Source: Streptomyces spectabilis (GTDB taxonomy: Bacteria; Actinomycetota; Actinomycetes; Streptomycetales; Streptomycetaceae). From it: DNA of 64,000 nt. The translations under genes and the position numbers were made by a program. Shown here in pieces: positions 27,903-36,352 of this stretch. Within the stretch, counting starts at the first letter, position 1, and each line of letters begins with the position of its first letter. The notes beneath the pieces were generated by a model, which was given only the letters and a program-made list of their open reading frames with translations, made no database searches and was not told the DNA's origin. Location: assembly GCF_008704795.1 (NCBI RefSeq), contig NZ_CP023690.1:9186501-9250500 (forward strand), given 5' to 3'.

Positions 27903-28511
27903 ATGACCAACAACACTGCCCTTCTCGTGATGGACGTACAGCGAGACGTCGTGGACGTCGCGCATGGCAGAGGCGCGCTTGCCGGAGCCGCGCCCGGGGT
28001 GGAGGCGGGTGACAGCTCGGCGTACCTCGCCCGTCTGGGCAAGGCCATCGACGGTGCCCGGGCGGCGGGCATGCCCGTCATCTACGTCGTGATGGGCCTG
28101 CGCGCGGACAAGACGGAGGTGAGCCCGCGCAACAAGATAGTCACCAACGTCGTGCGGATAGGCCTCTTCACCGAAGGCAACCCCGGCAACGAGATCCACC
28201 CGGACATCGCGCCCCAGGAGGGCGACATCGTGGTCACGAAGAGGCGGGGGAGCGCGTTCTCCGGCAGCGACCTCGACCTGGTGCTCCGGGCCCGGGACAT
28301 CAACGGCCTCGTCCTCACCGGCATCGCCACCAGCGGCGTCGTGCTCCACACCGTCTGCGCGGGCAACGACCTGGACCTCGACCTCACCGTCCTGGGCGAC
28401 GCCTGCCTCGACCTCGACCCCGAGGTGCACCGCTTCCTGACCGAGAAGCTGTTCCCGCAGTGGTTCGACGTACTCACCGTGGACGAGTGGGTCACCACCC
28501 TCACGCGGTGA
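27903..28511 (+). CDS. Isochorismatase-family cysteine hydrolase, catalytic Cys replaced
   Basis: The 202-residue protein has the family fold: ALLVMDVQRDVVD with the first acid, VVTKRRGSAFSGSDLD with the Lys, and LTGIATSGVVLHTV. In canonical isochorismatases the last motif carries the nucleophile (GxxTxxCV); here the position is Gly-Val, and it is also Gly-Val in a large subfamily. The active chemistry is therefore uncertain. Substrates in the superfamily include isochorismate, nicotinamide and carbamoyl amides. ATG 27903 has a modest purine-rich upstream and follows the caspase stop by 50 bp, so read-through is possible but unproven. Confidence 0.8.
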   Translation: MTNNTALLVMDVQRDVVDVAHGRGALAGAAPGVEAGDSSAYLARLGKAIDGARAAGMPVIYVVMGLRADKTEVSPRNKIVTNVVRIGLFTEGNPGNEIHPDIAPQEGDIVVTKRRGSAFSGSDLDLVLRARDINGLVLTGIATSGVVLHTVCAGNDLDLDLTVLGDACLDLDPEVHRFLTEKLFPQWFDVLTVDEWVTTLTR

Positions 28512-28533
28512 CGACGCCGTCCACGGTGCTCCT

Positions 28534-29073
28534 GTGAACGGTTCCACGCGGCCTCTGCTCTTCCTCGACGTTGACGGTCCCCTCATCCCCTTCGGCGCGA
28601 CGCGCGCGCAACTGCCGAACGGATACCCGACCTACGACACCGCGCATGAGCCGCGTGGAGCCACGGAGAATCCGCTGATCACCCGCATCGATCCGGCGCA
28701 CGGACCGCGGCTGCTGGCCCTGCCGTGCGACCTGGTCTGGGCCACGACATGGAGGGCCGACGCGAACGACTGCGTCGCGCCGTGGCTGGGGCTGCCGGAG
28801 CTGCCCTGGGTCGAGTGGCCAAAGGCGTCCGAGAGGGACGGTCCGCGCGGCCTGCACTGGAAGACTCCCGCTCTCGTGGAGTGGGCGGACGGACGCCCCT
28901 TCGCCTGGGTGGACGACGAGATCTCCGGTCTGGACCGGTCCTGGGTGGCGGGCTGCCACCCGGGGCGGGCCCTCCTCCATCGCGTCGACCCCCGGATCGG
29001 CCTGCTCGACGAGGACTTCGTCACGCTCGATGAGTGGCTGCGGTCCGGGGGCGGCGGGTCCGGGCGTACGTAG
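28534..29073 (+). CDS. HAD-like hydrolase
   Basis: The 179-residue protein starts NGSTRPLLFLDVDGPLIPFG, the first HAD motif DxDG, and continues with LVWATTWRADANDCVAPWLGLPELPWVEW and FAWVDDEISGLDRSW, where DDE supplies the fourth motif. It belongs to a small streptomycete HAD group that lacks a large cap and has no assigned substrate. The GTG at 28534 has no clear ribosome site; the true start may differ by a few codons. It follows the isochorismatase-like gene by 22 bp on the same strand. Confidence 0.75.
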   Translation: MNGSTRPLLFLDVDGPLIPFGATRAQLPNGYPTYDTAHEPRGATENPLITRIDPAHGPRLLALPCDLVWATTWRADANDCVAPWLGLPELPWVEWPKASERDGPRGLHWKTPALVEWADGRPFAWVDDEISGLDRSWVAGCHPGRALLHRVDPRIGLLDEDFVTLDEWLRSGGGGSGRT

Positions 29074-29121
29074 GCCGGGTTGGCGGACGTGGCCGGCGCG
29101 GGCGGACGTAGCATGCGGCGC

Positions 29122-30369
29122 ATGACGACGATCTCTGCCTCCGCCGCCTCCTCCTCAGACGACGAGGCGGTGCGTCCGTTCCGTGTCGACGTGCCGCAGA
29201 GTGACCTCGATGATCTGCACGCGCGGCTCGATCGCACCCGGTGGCCGGACGAGCTGCCGGGCGTTGGGTGGGCCTACGGCACGCCGCGCGGCTACCTTCA
29301 GGAGCTGGTGGGCTACTGGCGCCACACGTACGACTGGCGGGCCGCCGAGGAAGAGTTGAACCAGTGGCCGCAGTTCACCACCACGATCGACGGCGCGAAC
29401 GTCCACTTCGCGCACATCCGGTCGCCCGAACCGGATGCGACGCCGCTGCTCATGACCCACGGCTGGCCCGGCTCGATCGTCGAGTTCGCCGACGTCATCG
29501 GCCCGCTCACCCACCCCCGGGCGCACGGCGCCGCCGGTGCGGAGGCCTTCCACCTGGTGCTGCCCAGCATCCCCGGTTTCGGCTTCTCCGGCCCCACGGT
29601 CCAGACGGGCTGGGAGTTCAAGCGCGTGGCCGCCGCGTTCACCGTACTGATGGAGCGCCTCGGCTACGCGCGCTACGGGGTGCAGGGCGGCGACTGGGGC
29701 GCGGCCGTCTCCAGGGAGCTCGGCCGCGCCTGGCCCTCGCGGGTCACCGGCGTTCACCTCAACCTCCTGCCGAACGCGTTCCAGGCCGAGGCGCCGAGCC
29801 TGCAGGAGCTGGCCGCGCTCGACCTGCGGGAACGGGAGCGCGCCTCGGCCTCTTGGGCGAGCTTCCAGGCGTGGAGCCGCGACCGCCAGGGCTACGCCGA
29901 CATCCAGGCCACCCGGCCGCAGACCCTGGCGTACGCGCTGACCGACTCCCCGGTCGGGCAACTGGCCTGGATCGTGGAGAAGTTCAAGGAGTGGACCGAC
30001 TCCGAGAGCCGTCCCGAGGAAGCGGTCGACCGCGACCGGCTGCTCACCAACGTGATGCTGTACTGGCTCACCGGCACGGCGGGTTCGTCCGCCCGCCTCT
30101 ACTACGAGCGCGCCCACGCGGACTACTGGGGCACCCCACCCGAGCCGTCGACCACTCCGACCGCCCTGGCCGTCTTCCCGCACGACAACTTCATCCCCCT
30201 GCGGCACATCGCCGACCGCACGAACAACATCGTGCAGTGGACGGAGCACGACCGAGGCGGCCACTTCCCGGCCCTGGAACAGCCGGCACTCCTCGTCGAC
30301 GACATCCGGAGGTTCTTCCGGAGCGTACGTCCGCCGACTACGGCTGCCCCTTCCCGGTGCGCTTCATGA
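29122..30369 (+). CDS. Epoxide hydrolase family protein
   Basis: The 415-residue protein has the N-terminal EHN domain (VRPFRVDVPQSDLDDLHARLDRTRWPDELPGVGWAYGTPRGYLQELVGYWR) and an alpha/beta hydrolase core. The nucleophile Asp191 is in GGDWGAAVS, HGWPGS supplies the oxyanion/acid strand, and HDRGGHFPALEQP holds the catalytic His. This resembles microsomal-type epoxide hydrolases, which open epoxides to diols. ATG 29122 is preferred over 29113. Its C-terminal codons overlap the end of the converging small membrane protein gene by 32 bp. Confidence 0.88.
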   Translation: MTTISASAASSSDDEAVRPFRVDVPQSDLDDLHARLDRTRWPDELPGVGWAYGTPRGYLQELVGYWRHTYDWRAAEEELNQWPQFTTTIDGANVHFAHIRSPEPDATPLLMTHGWPGSIVEFADVIGPLTHPRAHGAAGAEAFHLVLPSIPGFGFSGPTVQTGWEFKRVAAAFTVLMERLGYARYGVQGGDWGAAVSRELGRAWPSRVTGVHLNLLPNAFQAEAPSLQELAALDLRERERASASWASFQAWSRDRQGYADIQATRPQTLAYALTDSPVGQLAWIVEKFKEWTDSESRPEEAVDRDRLLTNVMLYWLTGTAGSSARLYYERAHADYWGTPPEPSTTPTALAVFPHDNFIPLRHIADRTNNIVQWTEHDRGGHFPALEQPALLVDDIRRFFRSVRPPTTAAPSRCAS

Positions 30370-30556
30370 AAAGGGTGAAGCATGCCCAGAAGAGGGCGAC
30401 GGCGCCGATGACCACCCATAGCCGGTGTCGTCCCGTGGCGATCGCCAGGGTCGAGAAGAGGACGACGAATACCAGGGTGAGGATGTTCGTGATCCTGGTG
30501 TAGAAGCGGATCCCCGCTTGCTGTTCCCTCGTCCAACCTGGACGGCCCATATCCAT
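30338..30556 (-). CDS. Small two-helix membrane protein
   Basis: The 72-residue protein has two transmembrane helices (ILTLVFVVLFSTLAIATG and LWVVIGAVALFWACFTLFM) and a basic C-terminus. The start MDMGRPGWTREQQAGIRFYTRITN has GGAAGG-type purines upstream. This type is widespread in streptomycetes with no known role. It converges on and overlaps the epoxide hydrolase gene. Confidence 0.75.
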   Translation of the reverse strand: MDMGRPGWTREQQAGIRFYTRITNILTLVFVVLFSTLAIATGRHRLWVVIGAVALFWACFTLFMKRTGKGQP

Positions 30557-30618
30557 TCACCTTCCGAGTAGCGGACAGACATGCTGGGGTGGCACCGTTG
30601 CCGGTTCCACCCCAGCGG

Positions 30619-31259
30619 GTCAAGTGTCAGCCGAGGCCCCATTCGACGAGACCGGAGGCGGCTTCACCAGCCGCCCAGGAACCGGCGAAGCAGACTGCCT
30701 GACCGCCCACGGCCGAGGCGCCGCCGGTCGCCGGAGGCGTACAGGTACGGATTGGTCTCCAGGCCGGACGGGTCGGGCTGGGTGAAGCGGCCCGTGCGGG
30801 GGTCCAGGTACCGGGCTTCGTTGTGGTAGAGGCCTGTCGGGTCCTGGTAGCCGCCCGCGAAGCGGTGGGGCTGGGGATTTCTTCTCGGTCATGGCGCGGG
30901 TGACGCCGCGCGGGCTGTAGTCGTAGGCGTTGACCTTTTCGCCCTGGTCGTCGACGACGGCCCGCGTGGTGCCGATGGCGTCCGTGAGGTAGTAGTACGT
31001 GCTCTTCGTCCGTGCGGGAGCCTCGGTGCGGAAGGAGTTGAGGTTTCCGCTGGGCTCGCGGGTGAGGTTCATGTCCACCCCGCCCGTGGTCTGCGCGGAG
31101 AGGCCGACGGGGCCGTTGTGGAAGGTGGTGTCACCGAACTGGGTACGTTCGGACTGGTCGGTGGAGGCGTACCGCCCTTGGAACTCCCGGCCGCCCTGGG
31201 TGAGGGAGGTGAGCTGGGAGGCGTCGTTGTAGGTGTAGGCGTCGTCGCCGAAAGTGGTT
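30619..31259 (-). pseudogene. Decayed RHS-repeat protein fragment, frameshifted and truncated at both ends
   Basis: Reading leftward from 31259, the frame gives FGDDAYTYNDASQLTSL, QFGDTTFHNGPVGLSAQTTGG, then YYYLTDAIGTTRAVVDDQGEK and YDYSPRGV, all RHS/YD-repeat sequence. After about 30880 the frame shifts by one base to RFAGGYQDPTGLYHNEARYLDPRTGRFTQPDPSGLETNPYLYASGD, the RHS core end. A second shift near 30740 leads to a short tail ending EWGLG at 30631. The 5' end is cut exactly where the ECF sigma gene stops (31262). It is a remnant of a polymorphic-toxin-type protein, now without the N-terminal part. Confidence 0.85.
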
Positions 31260-31261
31260 GC

Positions 31262-32128
31262 CTACCTCGCGAGTTCGGCCAGATCGTCCAGGCGTGTCAG
31301 CTTTCGTGGGTTGCGGACCACATAGATCCGGGTGACTCGGCCGTGCTCGACCGTGAGGCTCACCGCTGCCGGTTCGCCGTCGAAGGTCACGCGGCCCGCG
31401 GGGGAGCCGTTGAGCCACACCGGCCTCGTGTCGAGCGCGGTCGCCGACAGATGGGCGCGGGCGAGGATGGTGCCCACCGTGCCGGCCCCGTGGATCGGGG
31501 CGAGCGCGGCGCTGACCAGGCCGCCGCCGTCGGCGATCATGACGACGTCCGGGGCCATGACCTCCATCAGCTCCTGGAGGTGCCCGGTGCGCAGGGCGGC
31601 CAGGAAGCGGTCCACCACGGCCTGCTGCTCCGACCGGCTCACCTGGACGCGCGGGCGCCGCGCCGCCACGTGGTCGCGGGCCCGCCGCGCGATCTGCCGT
31701 ACCGCGGCCGCGGACTTCCCGACGGCCTCGGCGATCTCGCCGTACGGCACCTCGAAGACCTCGCGGAGCACGAAGACCGCGCGCTCGGTGGGCGCGAGCG
31801 TCTCCAGGACGGTCAGCATCGCGATCGAGACGCTGTCGGCGAGCTCGACGTCCTCGGCCACATCGGGGCTCGTGAGGAGCGGCTCCGGCAGCCACTCGCC
31901 CACGTAGTCCTCGCGGCTGCGCGACAGAGTGCGCAGCCGGTTGAGGGCCTGGCGCGTGACGAGCCGGACGAGGTACGCCCGTGGGTCACGCACCTGTGCA
32001 CGGTCGACGTCGGCCCACCGCAGCCAGGACTCCTGCAAGACGTCCTCGCTGTCGGCCGCCGAGCCGAGCATCTCGTAGACGACGGTGAACAGCAGGCTGC
32101 GGTGGGTGACGAAAGGGTCCTCGGTCAT
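31262..32128 (-). CDS. sigJ: ECF41-family RNA polymerase sigma factor (SigJ-like)
   Basis: The 288-residue protein has sigma-70 regions 2 and 4 (SEDVLQESWLRWADV and LRE-VFEVPYGEIAEAVGKSAAAVRQIARRARDHV), followed by a SnoaL-like C-terminal domain (about 180-288). The C-terminal domain is typical of ECF41 factors, in which it regulates activity without an anti-sigma factor. The ATG overlaps the stop of the carboxymuconolactone decarboxylase gene (ATGA), the standard ECF41 partner arrangement. The stop lies 3 bp from the RHS remnant. Confidence 0.9.
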   Translation of the reverse strand: MTEDPFVTHRSLLFTVVYEMLGSAADSEDVLQESWLRWADVDRAQVRDPRAYLVRLVTRQALNRLRTLSRSREDYVGEWLPEPLLTSPDVAEDVELADSVSIAMLTVLETLAPTERAVFVLREVFEVPYGEIAEAVGKSAAAVRQIARRARDHVAARRPRVQVSRSEQQAVVDRFLAALRTGHLQELMEVMAPDVVMIADGGGLVSAALAPIHGAGTVGTILARAHLSATALDTRPVWLNGSPAGRVTFDGEPAAVSLTVEHGRVTRIYVVRNPRKLTRLDDLAELAR

Positions 32129-32703
32129 GAGGCGGACGCTACGCCGGAGCTCTCCGGGCGCGTCGCCAGGGGGATCTCGCAGGCGGACGAGAAGCCCTGC
32201 GACGAGACCCCGCTCGCCACGTTGGTCCGGGTCGCCAGGTTGATGAAGGCGACGAACGCGGTGAGTTCGACCATCGCCGCCGGTCCGAGCCGTTCGAGGA
32301 GGCTCGCGTAGAGCGCGTCCGTGACGGTGGGCGGCGTGGCCGTCATGGCCTCGGCGTACTCCATGACGTCCCGCTCGAGGGGTGTGAACACCTCCGACTC
32401 GCGCCAGCGCGGCACCTGGCTCGCCTTGGTCAGGTCCAGCTCGGCGTTCCGCGCCTGGAAGTAGCCGACGTCGAGGCACCAGCCGCAGCCGACCTGCGCC
32501 GCGACGGCCATGTGCGCGAACGACTTGAGGCTCTCGTCGGCCGCGTCCCACGCGCCCACCTTGGCGCCGAACTCCAGGTTGTCCTGGGCGACCTGAGGGC
32601 TGTGCCAGACGACCTCGACGTTCTCGGGCACGGCACCGAGCTGCTTGATCATGTCTTCCTTGAGCTGGGCGGGGAGCTCGGCCTTGTGGATGCGTAGCGC
32701 CAT
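32125..32703 (-). CDS. Carboxymuconolactone decarboxylase/AhpD-like protein
   Basis: The 192-residue protein starts MALRIHKAELPAQLKEDMIKQLG behind AAGGAG. It has the peroxidase-type helix motif with CGWC (AAQVGCGWCLDVGYFQARN), giving Cys-x-x-Cys near residue 85. Partners of ECF41 sigma factors are usually such alkylhydroperoxidase-like enzymes. The reaction is unassigned; a redox or peroxide function is plausible. It is the first gene of a two-gene operon with the sigma factor and has an ECF41-type promoter upstream. Confidence 0.85.
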   Translation of the reverse strand: MALRIHKAELPAQLKEDMIKQLGAVPENVEVVWHSPQVAQDNLEFGAKVGAWDAADESLKSFAHMAVAAQVGCGWCLDVGYFQARNAELDLTKASQVPRWRESEVFTPLERDVMEYAEAMTATPPTVTDALYASLLERLGPAAMVELTAFVAFINLATRTNVASGVSSQGFSSACEIPLATRPESSGVASAS

Positions 32704-32748
32704 TGCGGTTCTCCTTGTACGAGTGCCTGATCGGCTGTTCGTCATGAA

Positions 32749-32775
32749 GACACCGCCGGGCTCGCGGATGTGACA
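32749..32775 (-). promoter_or_regulatory. ECF41-type promoter, TGTCACA-N16-TGTC
   Basis: On the minus strand the -35 element TGTCACA occupies 32775-32769 and TGTC occupies 32752-32749, 16 bp apart. The known ECF41 promoter is TGTCACA-N16-CGTC. It lies 46 bp before the start codon of the carboxymuconolactone decarboxylase gene, so the sigma factor likely transcribes its own operon. Confidence 0.75.
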
Positions 32776-32782
32776 CCCCGCC

Positions 32783-34387
32783 TCAGGCCTCGGCCGCCAC
32801 CTTCCGGGCCCAGCGGTAGTCCGCCTTGCCGCTCGGGGAGCGCTGGATGTGGTCCGTGAACACCGCGGAGCGCGGGATCTTGTAGCCGGCGAGACGGGTG
32901 CGGCAGTGGGCCTTGAGGGCCGGGAGGTCCAGGGGAGGGGCGTCGGGGCGGAGCTGGACGACGGCCGCGACGCGGGTGCCCCAGCGCTCGTCCGGGACCC
33001 CGGCGACCAGCGCGTCGTAGATGTCGGGATGGGATTTGAGGGCCTGCTCGACCTCTTCGGGGTAGACCTTCTCGCCGCCCGTGTTGATGCACTGCGAACC
33101 GCGGCCGAGGACCGTCACGATGCCCTCGGCGTCGACCGTGGCCATGTCGCCCAGGAGGACCCAGCGCTCGTCGCCGCGCCGGAAGAACGTCTCGGCGGTC
33201 TTCTCCGGGTCGTTGTAGTAGCCGAGCGGGACGTGGCCGCGCTGGGCGATGCGCCCCGGCTCGCCGACGGCCACCGGTTCGTGGGTGACCAGGTCCACCA
33301 CCTGCGTACGGGAGTTGACCTGGATGCGGAAGCCGCGCTCCGGGCCCGAGTCGTCCGTGGCGGTGCCGTTGAAGCCGGACTCGGACGAGCCGAAGTTGTT
33401 GAGGAGCATGACGTTCGGCGCGAGCGCCCTGAACTGGGCGCGGACCGTGTCCGACATGATCGCGCCGGAGGAGGAGACGCTGAAGAGGGAGGACAGGTCC
33501 GTGCCCGCACAGGGGCCGTTCAGCGCGTCGATGAGCGGGCGCAGCATCGCGTCGCCCACCAGCGAGACGCTGGTGACCCGCTCGCGCTCGATGGTGCGCA
33601 GCACTTCTTCGGGGGCGAACTTGCGGTGGATGACCAGGCGCTGGCCGAAGTGGAAGCAGATGAAGGCGGTCAGCGTCGAGGTGCCGTGCATCAGCGGAGG
33701 CGTCGGGAAGAACGTGATGCCGTCGCCGCCGGCCGCCACCCGCTCGGCGACCTCCTCGGGCCGGGTGACCGGCTCGCCCGTCGGCGCGCCACCGCCGAGC
33801 CCGGAGAAGAACAGGTCCTCCTGGCGCCACATGACGCCCTTGGGCATGCCGGTCGTGCCGCCGGTGTAGATGATGAAGAGGTCGTCCGCCGAGCGCGGCG
33901 AGAAGCCGCGCGCGGGGGAGCCGGACGCCGCTGCCTCGGCGAAGGGCACGGCGTGCGGCGCCCCGGCGCCCTCGCCGACCCGGATCAGGTGCCGCAGCCC
34001 GGGCGCCCGGGGGAGCGCGGCGGCCACCCGGTCGGTGAACTCGCCGTCGAAGACGAGCGCCGCCAGGTCCGCGTCCCGGTAGAGGTAGGCCAACTCCTCC
34101 TCGACGTAGCGGTAGTTGACGTTCACCGGGACCAGGCGGGCCTTGAGGCAGCCGAGGACCGTCTGGAGGTACTCGACGCCGTTGTACAGGTGCAGGCCCA
34201 GGTGCTCGCCGGGCTTGAGGCCGCTGTCGATCAGATGGTGGGCGACACGGTTCGCTGCCGCGTCGAGTTCCGCGTACGTGAGGCGGCGCTCGGCCCCGGT
34301 GCCGGGGTGGTCCAGATGCACGAGCGCCTCGCGGTCCGGCACCGCGTCGACGACCGACTCGAACAGGTCGGCAAGGTTGTACTCCAC
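32783..34387 (-). CDS. Acyl-CoA synthetase (FadD-type)
   Basis: The 534-residue enzyme is an ANL-superfamily adenylate-forming ligase. The AMP-binding motif TGGTTGMPKGVMW near residue 180 and the C-terminal YPEEVEQ/ RPGYKIPRSAVFTD with KAD.. core support it. It activates a fatty or steroid-derived acid to its CoA thioester. A GTG at 34387 with AGGAGG upstream matches the family N-terminus (MEYNLADLFESVVDAVPDREALVH); ATG 34432 would add 15 unconserved residues. It is divergent from the crotonase/thiolase operon, and both sides likely belong to one catabolic pathway. Confidence 0.88.
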   Translation of the reverse strand: MEYNLADLFESVVDAVPDREALVHLDHPGTGAERRLTYAELDAAANRVAHHLIDSGLKPGEHLGLHLYNGVEYLQTVLGCLKARLVPVNVNYRYVEEELAYLYRDADLAALVFDGEFTDRVAAALPRAPGLRHLIRVGEGAGAPHAVPFAEAAASGSPARGFSPRSADDLFIIYTGGTTGMPKGVMWRQEDLFFSGLGGGAPTGEPVTRPEEVAERVAAGGDGITFFPTPPLMHGTSTLTAFICFHFGQRLVIHRKFAPEEVLRTIERERVTSVSLVGDAMLRPLIDALNGPCAGTDLSSLFSVSSSGAIMSDTVRAQFRALAPNVMLLNNFGSSESGFNGTATDDSGPERGFRIQVNSRTQVVDLVTHEPVAVGEPGRIAQRGHVPLGYYNDPEKTAETFFRRGDERWVLLGDMATVDAEGIVTVLGRGSQCINTGGEKVYPEEVEQALKSHPDIYDALVAGVPDERWGTRVAAVVQLRPDAPPLDLPALKAHCRTRLAGYKIPRSAVFTDHIQRSPSGKADYRWARKVAAEA

Positions 34388-34478
34388 CGCTCCTCCTGAC
34401 CCCGACGCCGTGACGTGCCGTGTGGCGGTCATCAGAGCAGAGGCGCACGGAAGGCGGAAGGGGCCGCGCGGAAGAAAT

Positions 34479-34493
34479 CTGACTGAGTGTCAG
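34479..34493. promoter_or_regulatory. Dyad CTGAC-N5-GTCAG in divergent promoter
   Basis: The arms CTGAC (34479-34483) and GTCAG (34489-34493) form a small dyad in an A/T-richer stretch between the acyl-CoA synthetase and the crotonase genes. It is a candidate operator for a TetR-family catabolic repressor; the regulator gene is not adjacent. Confidence 0.5.
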
Positions 34494-34558
34494 CAATCTA
34501 TTGAACTGGCACCTCGCCTCCTGCAACCTGTTCCAGGTCTGAAGACGGGAGGACGGCC

Positions 34559-35368
34559 ATGGGTGACACGGAACATCTCTCCGTGCGGCGCGAAGGCGCC
34601 ACACTGGTGCTCACGCTGAACCGGCCCGAAGCCAGGAACGCGCTCTCACTGCCGATGCTCGTGGGCCTCTACGACGGCTGGCTGGCCGCCGACGCCGATG
34701 ACAGCGTGCGGTCGGTCGTCCTCACCGGGGCGGGCGGGGCGTTCTGCGCGGGCATGGACCTGAAGGCGCTGGCGGGCAAGGGAATGCGGGGCGCCGACGA
34801 CGCGCGCTGGCGCGAGCGCCTCGCGGCGGACCCCGATCTGCACTGGAAGGCGATGCTGCGCCACCACCGGCCGCGCAAACCCGTCGTCGCCGCCGTCGAG
34901 GGGCCCTGCGTGGCGGGCGGCACCGAGATCCTCCAGGGCACCGACATCCGCGTCGCGGGCGAGTCCGCGACCTTCGGGCTCTTCGAGGTCAAGCGCGGCC
35001 TGTTCCCCATCGGCGGCTCCACGGTGCGCCTGCAACGCCAGATACCGCGCACGCACGCCCTGGAGATGCTGCTGACCGGCCGCCCGTACACCGCGCGGGA
35101 AGCCGCAGACGTCGGGCTCATCGGCCACGTCGTACCGGACGGCACCGCCCTGGAGCGGGCGCTCGCCATCGCCGAGCAGGTGAACGCCTGCGGGCCGCTG
35201 GCCGTCGAGGCCGTCAAGGCTTCCGTGTACGAGACCGCCGACCTGAGCGAGGCCGAGGGGCTCGCCGCCGAGTTGAAGCGCGGCTGGCCCGTCTTCGACA
35301 CCGCAGACGCCAAGGAAGGCGCCCGTGCCTTCGCCGAGAAGCGCCCGCCCGTCTACCGGCGGGCCTGA
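34559..35368 (+). CDS. Enoyl-CoA hydratase/crotonase family protein
   Basis: The 269-residue protein has the crotonase fold: ALVLTLNRPEARNALSLPMLVG, the oxyanion-hole SGxGGAFCAGMDLKAL and KPVVAAVEGPCVAGGTEILQGTDIRVAGESATFGLFEVKRGLFPIGGST. A conserved Glu in FEVKRGLFP is the usual catalytic acid. It hydrates an enoyl-CoA in beta-oxidation; the nature of the acyl chain is unknown. It opens a five-gene rightward run with the OB-fold and two thiolase-like genes, all coupled closely, so one operon is likely. Confidence 0.9.
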   Translation: MGDTEHLSVRREGATLVLTLNRPEARNALSLPMLVGLYDGWLAADADDSVRSVVLTGAGGAFCAGMDLKALAGKGMRGADDARWRERLAADPDLHWKAMLRHHRPRKPVVAAVEGPCVAGGTEILQGTDIRVAGESATFGLFEVKRGLFPIGGSTVRLQRQIPRTHALEMLLTGRPYTAREAADVGLIGHVVPDGTALERALAIAEQVNACGPLAVEAVKASVYETADLSEAEGLAAELKRGWPVFDTADAKEGARAFAEKRPPVYRRA

Positions 35369-35386
35369 CCCCGAGGAGCCGACGAC

Positions 35387-36352
35387 ATGTCCGACGTGCT
35401 CAGCGCACCCATGGTCGTGGAGTTCCCCTTCACCCGCTCCCTCGGCCCCGTCCAGTCCGCCTTCCTGACCGGCCTGCGCGCACGCACCGTGCTCGGCGTG
35501 CGCACCACCGCGGGCACGGTGCTCGTCCCGCCCGTCGAGTACGACCCCGAGACCGCGGCGGAGCTACGGGACCTGGTCGAGGTCGCGGCGACCGGCACCG
35601 TCACCACCTGGGCCTGGAACCCCGCGCCCCGGCGCGGCCAGCCCCTGGACACCCCCTTCGCCTGGGTCCTCGTCCGCCTCGACGGCGCCGACACCGCGCT
35701 GCTGCACGCCCTGGACGCGCCGGGGCCCGACGCCGTCCGCACCGGACTGCGCGTCCGCGTCCGCTGGGCCGCCGAGCGCACCGGCGCCATCACGGACATC
35801 GCCTGCTTCGAGGCGTACGAGGGCGAGCCGTACGGGGGCGAGCCGACGTACCGTCAGGCAGTGCCGCACAGCGGGGAGTTCACGGGCGACGCGGTGACCG
35901 GTGTCGTCGCCCCCGCCCGTCTCGACTACACCTACACCCCGGGCCGGGCCCAGACCGCATACCTGGCGGCCCTGGCCGAGCGCCGCGCCGTCGGCGAGCG
36001 CTGCCCGCGCTGCCGCAAGGTCTACGTGCCCCCGCGCGGCGCCTGCCCCACCTGCGGGGTCGCCACCACCGAGCAGGTGGAGGTCGGCCCGCGCGGGACG
36101 GTCACCACCTTCTGCGTGGTCAACATCAAAGCGAAGAACCTCGACATCGAGGTGCCCTACGTGTACGCGCACATCGCCCTGGACGGCGCCGACCTCGCCC
36201 TGCACGGACGCATCGGCGGCATCCCGTACGACCAGGTCCGCATGGGTCTTCGCGTCGAACCGGTGTGGACCGAGGACGGGCGCCACCCCGACCACTACCG
36301 GCCGACCGGCGAGCCCGACGCCGACTACGACACGTACAAGGAGCTGCTGTGA
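35387..36352 (+). CDS. DUF35 OB-fold and zinc-ribbon protein, two-domain
   Basis: The 321-residue protein has two DUF35/OB-fold-like halves. The first (1-165) lacks the zinc-ribbon cysteines. The second (about 185-321) has RCPRCRKVYVPPRGACPTCG with four Cys for zinc and an OB fold. DUF35 proteins partner with thiolase-fold or MaoC hydratase enzymes of the Ltp2 and ChsH types. The gene overlaps the following thiolase-fold gene by GTGA, so the two products probably form one complex. The tandem duplication is unusual. Confidence 0.83.
   Translation: MSDVLSAPMVVEFPFTRSLGPVQSAFLTGLRARTVLGVRTTAGTVLVPPVEYDPETAAELRDLVEVAATGTVTTWAWNPAPRRGQPLDTPFAWVLVRLDGADTALLHALDAPGPDAVRTGLRVRVRWAAERTGAITDIACFEAYEGEPYGGEPTYRQAVPHSGEFTGDAVTGVVAPARLDYTYTPGRAQTAYLAALAERRAVGERCPRCRKVYVPPRGACPTCGVATTEQVEVGPRGTVTTFCVVNIKAKNLDIEVPYVYAHIALDGADLALHGRIGGIPYDQVRMGLRVEPVWTEDGRHPDHYRPTGEPDADYDTYKELL

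Noticed and set aside
34388..34558. KstR-type operator before fadD/crotonase
   Set aside because: The expected KstR and KstR2 motif is not seen; only the short CTGAC-N5-GTCAG dyad remains.
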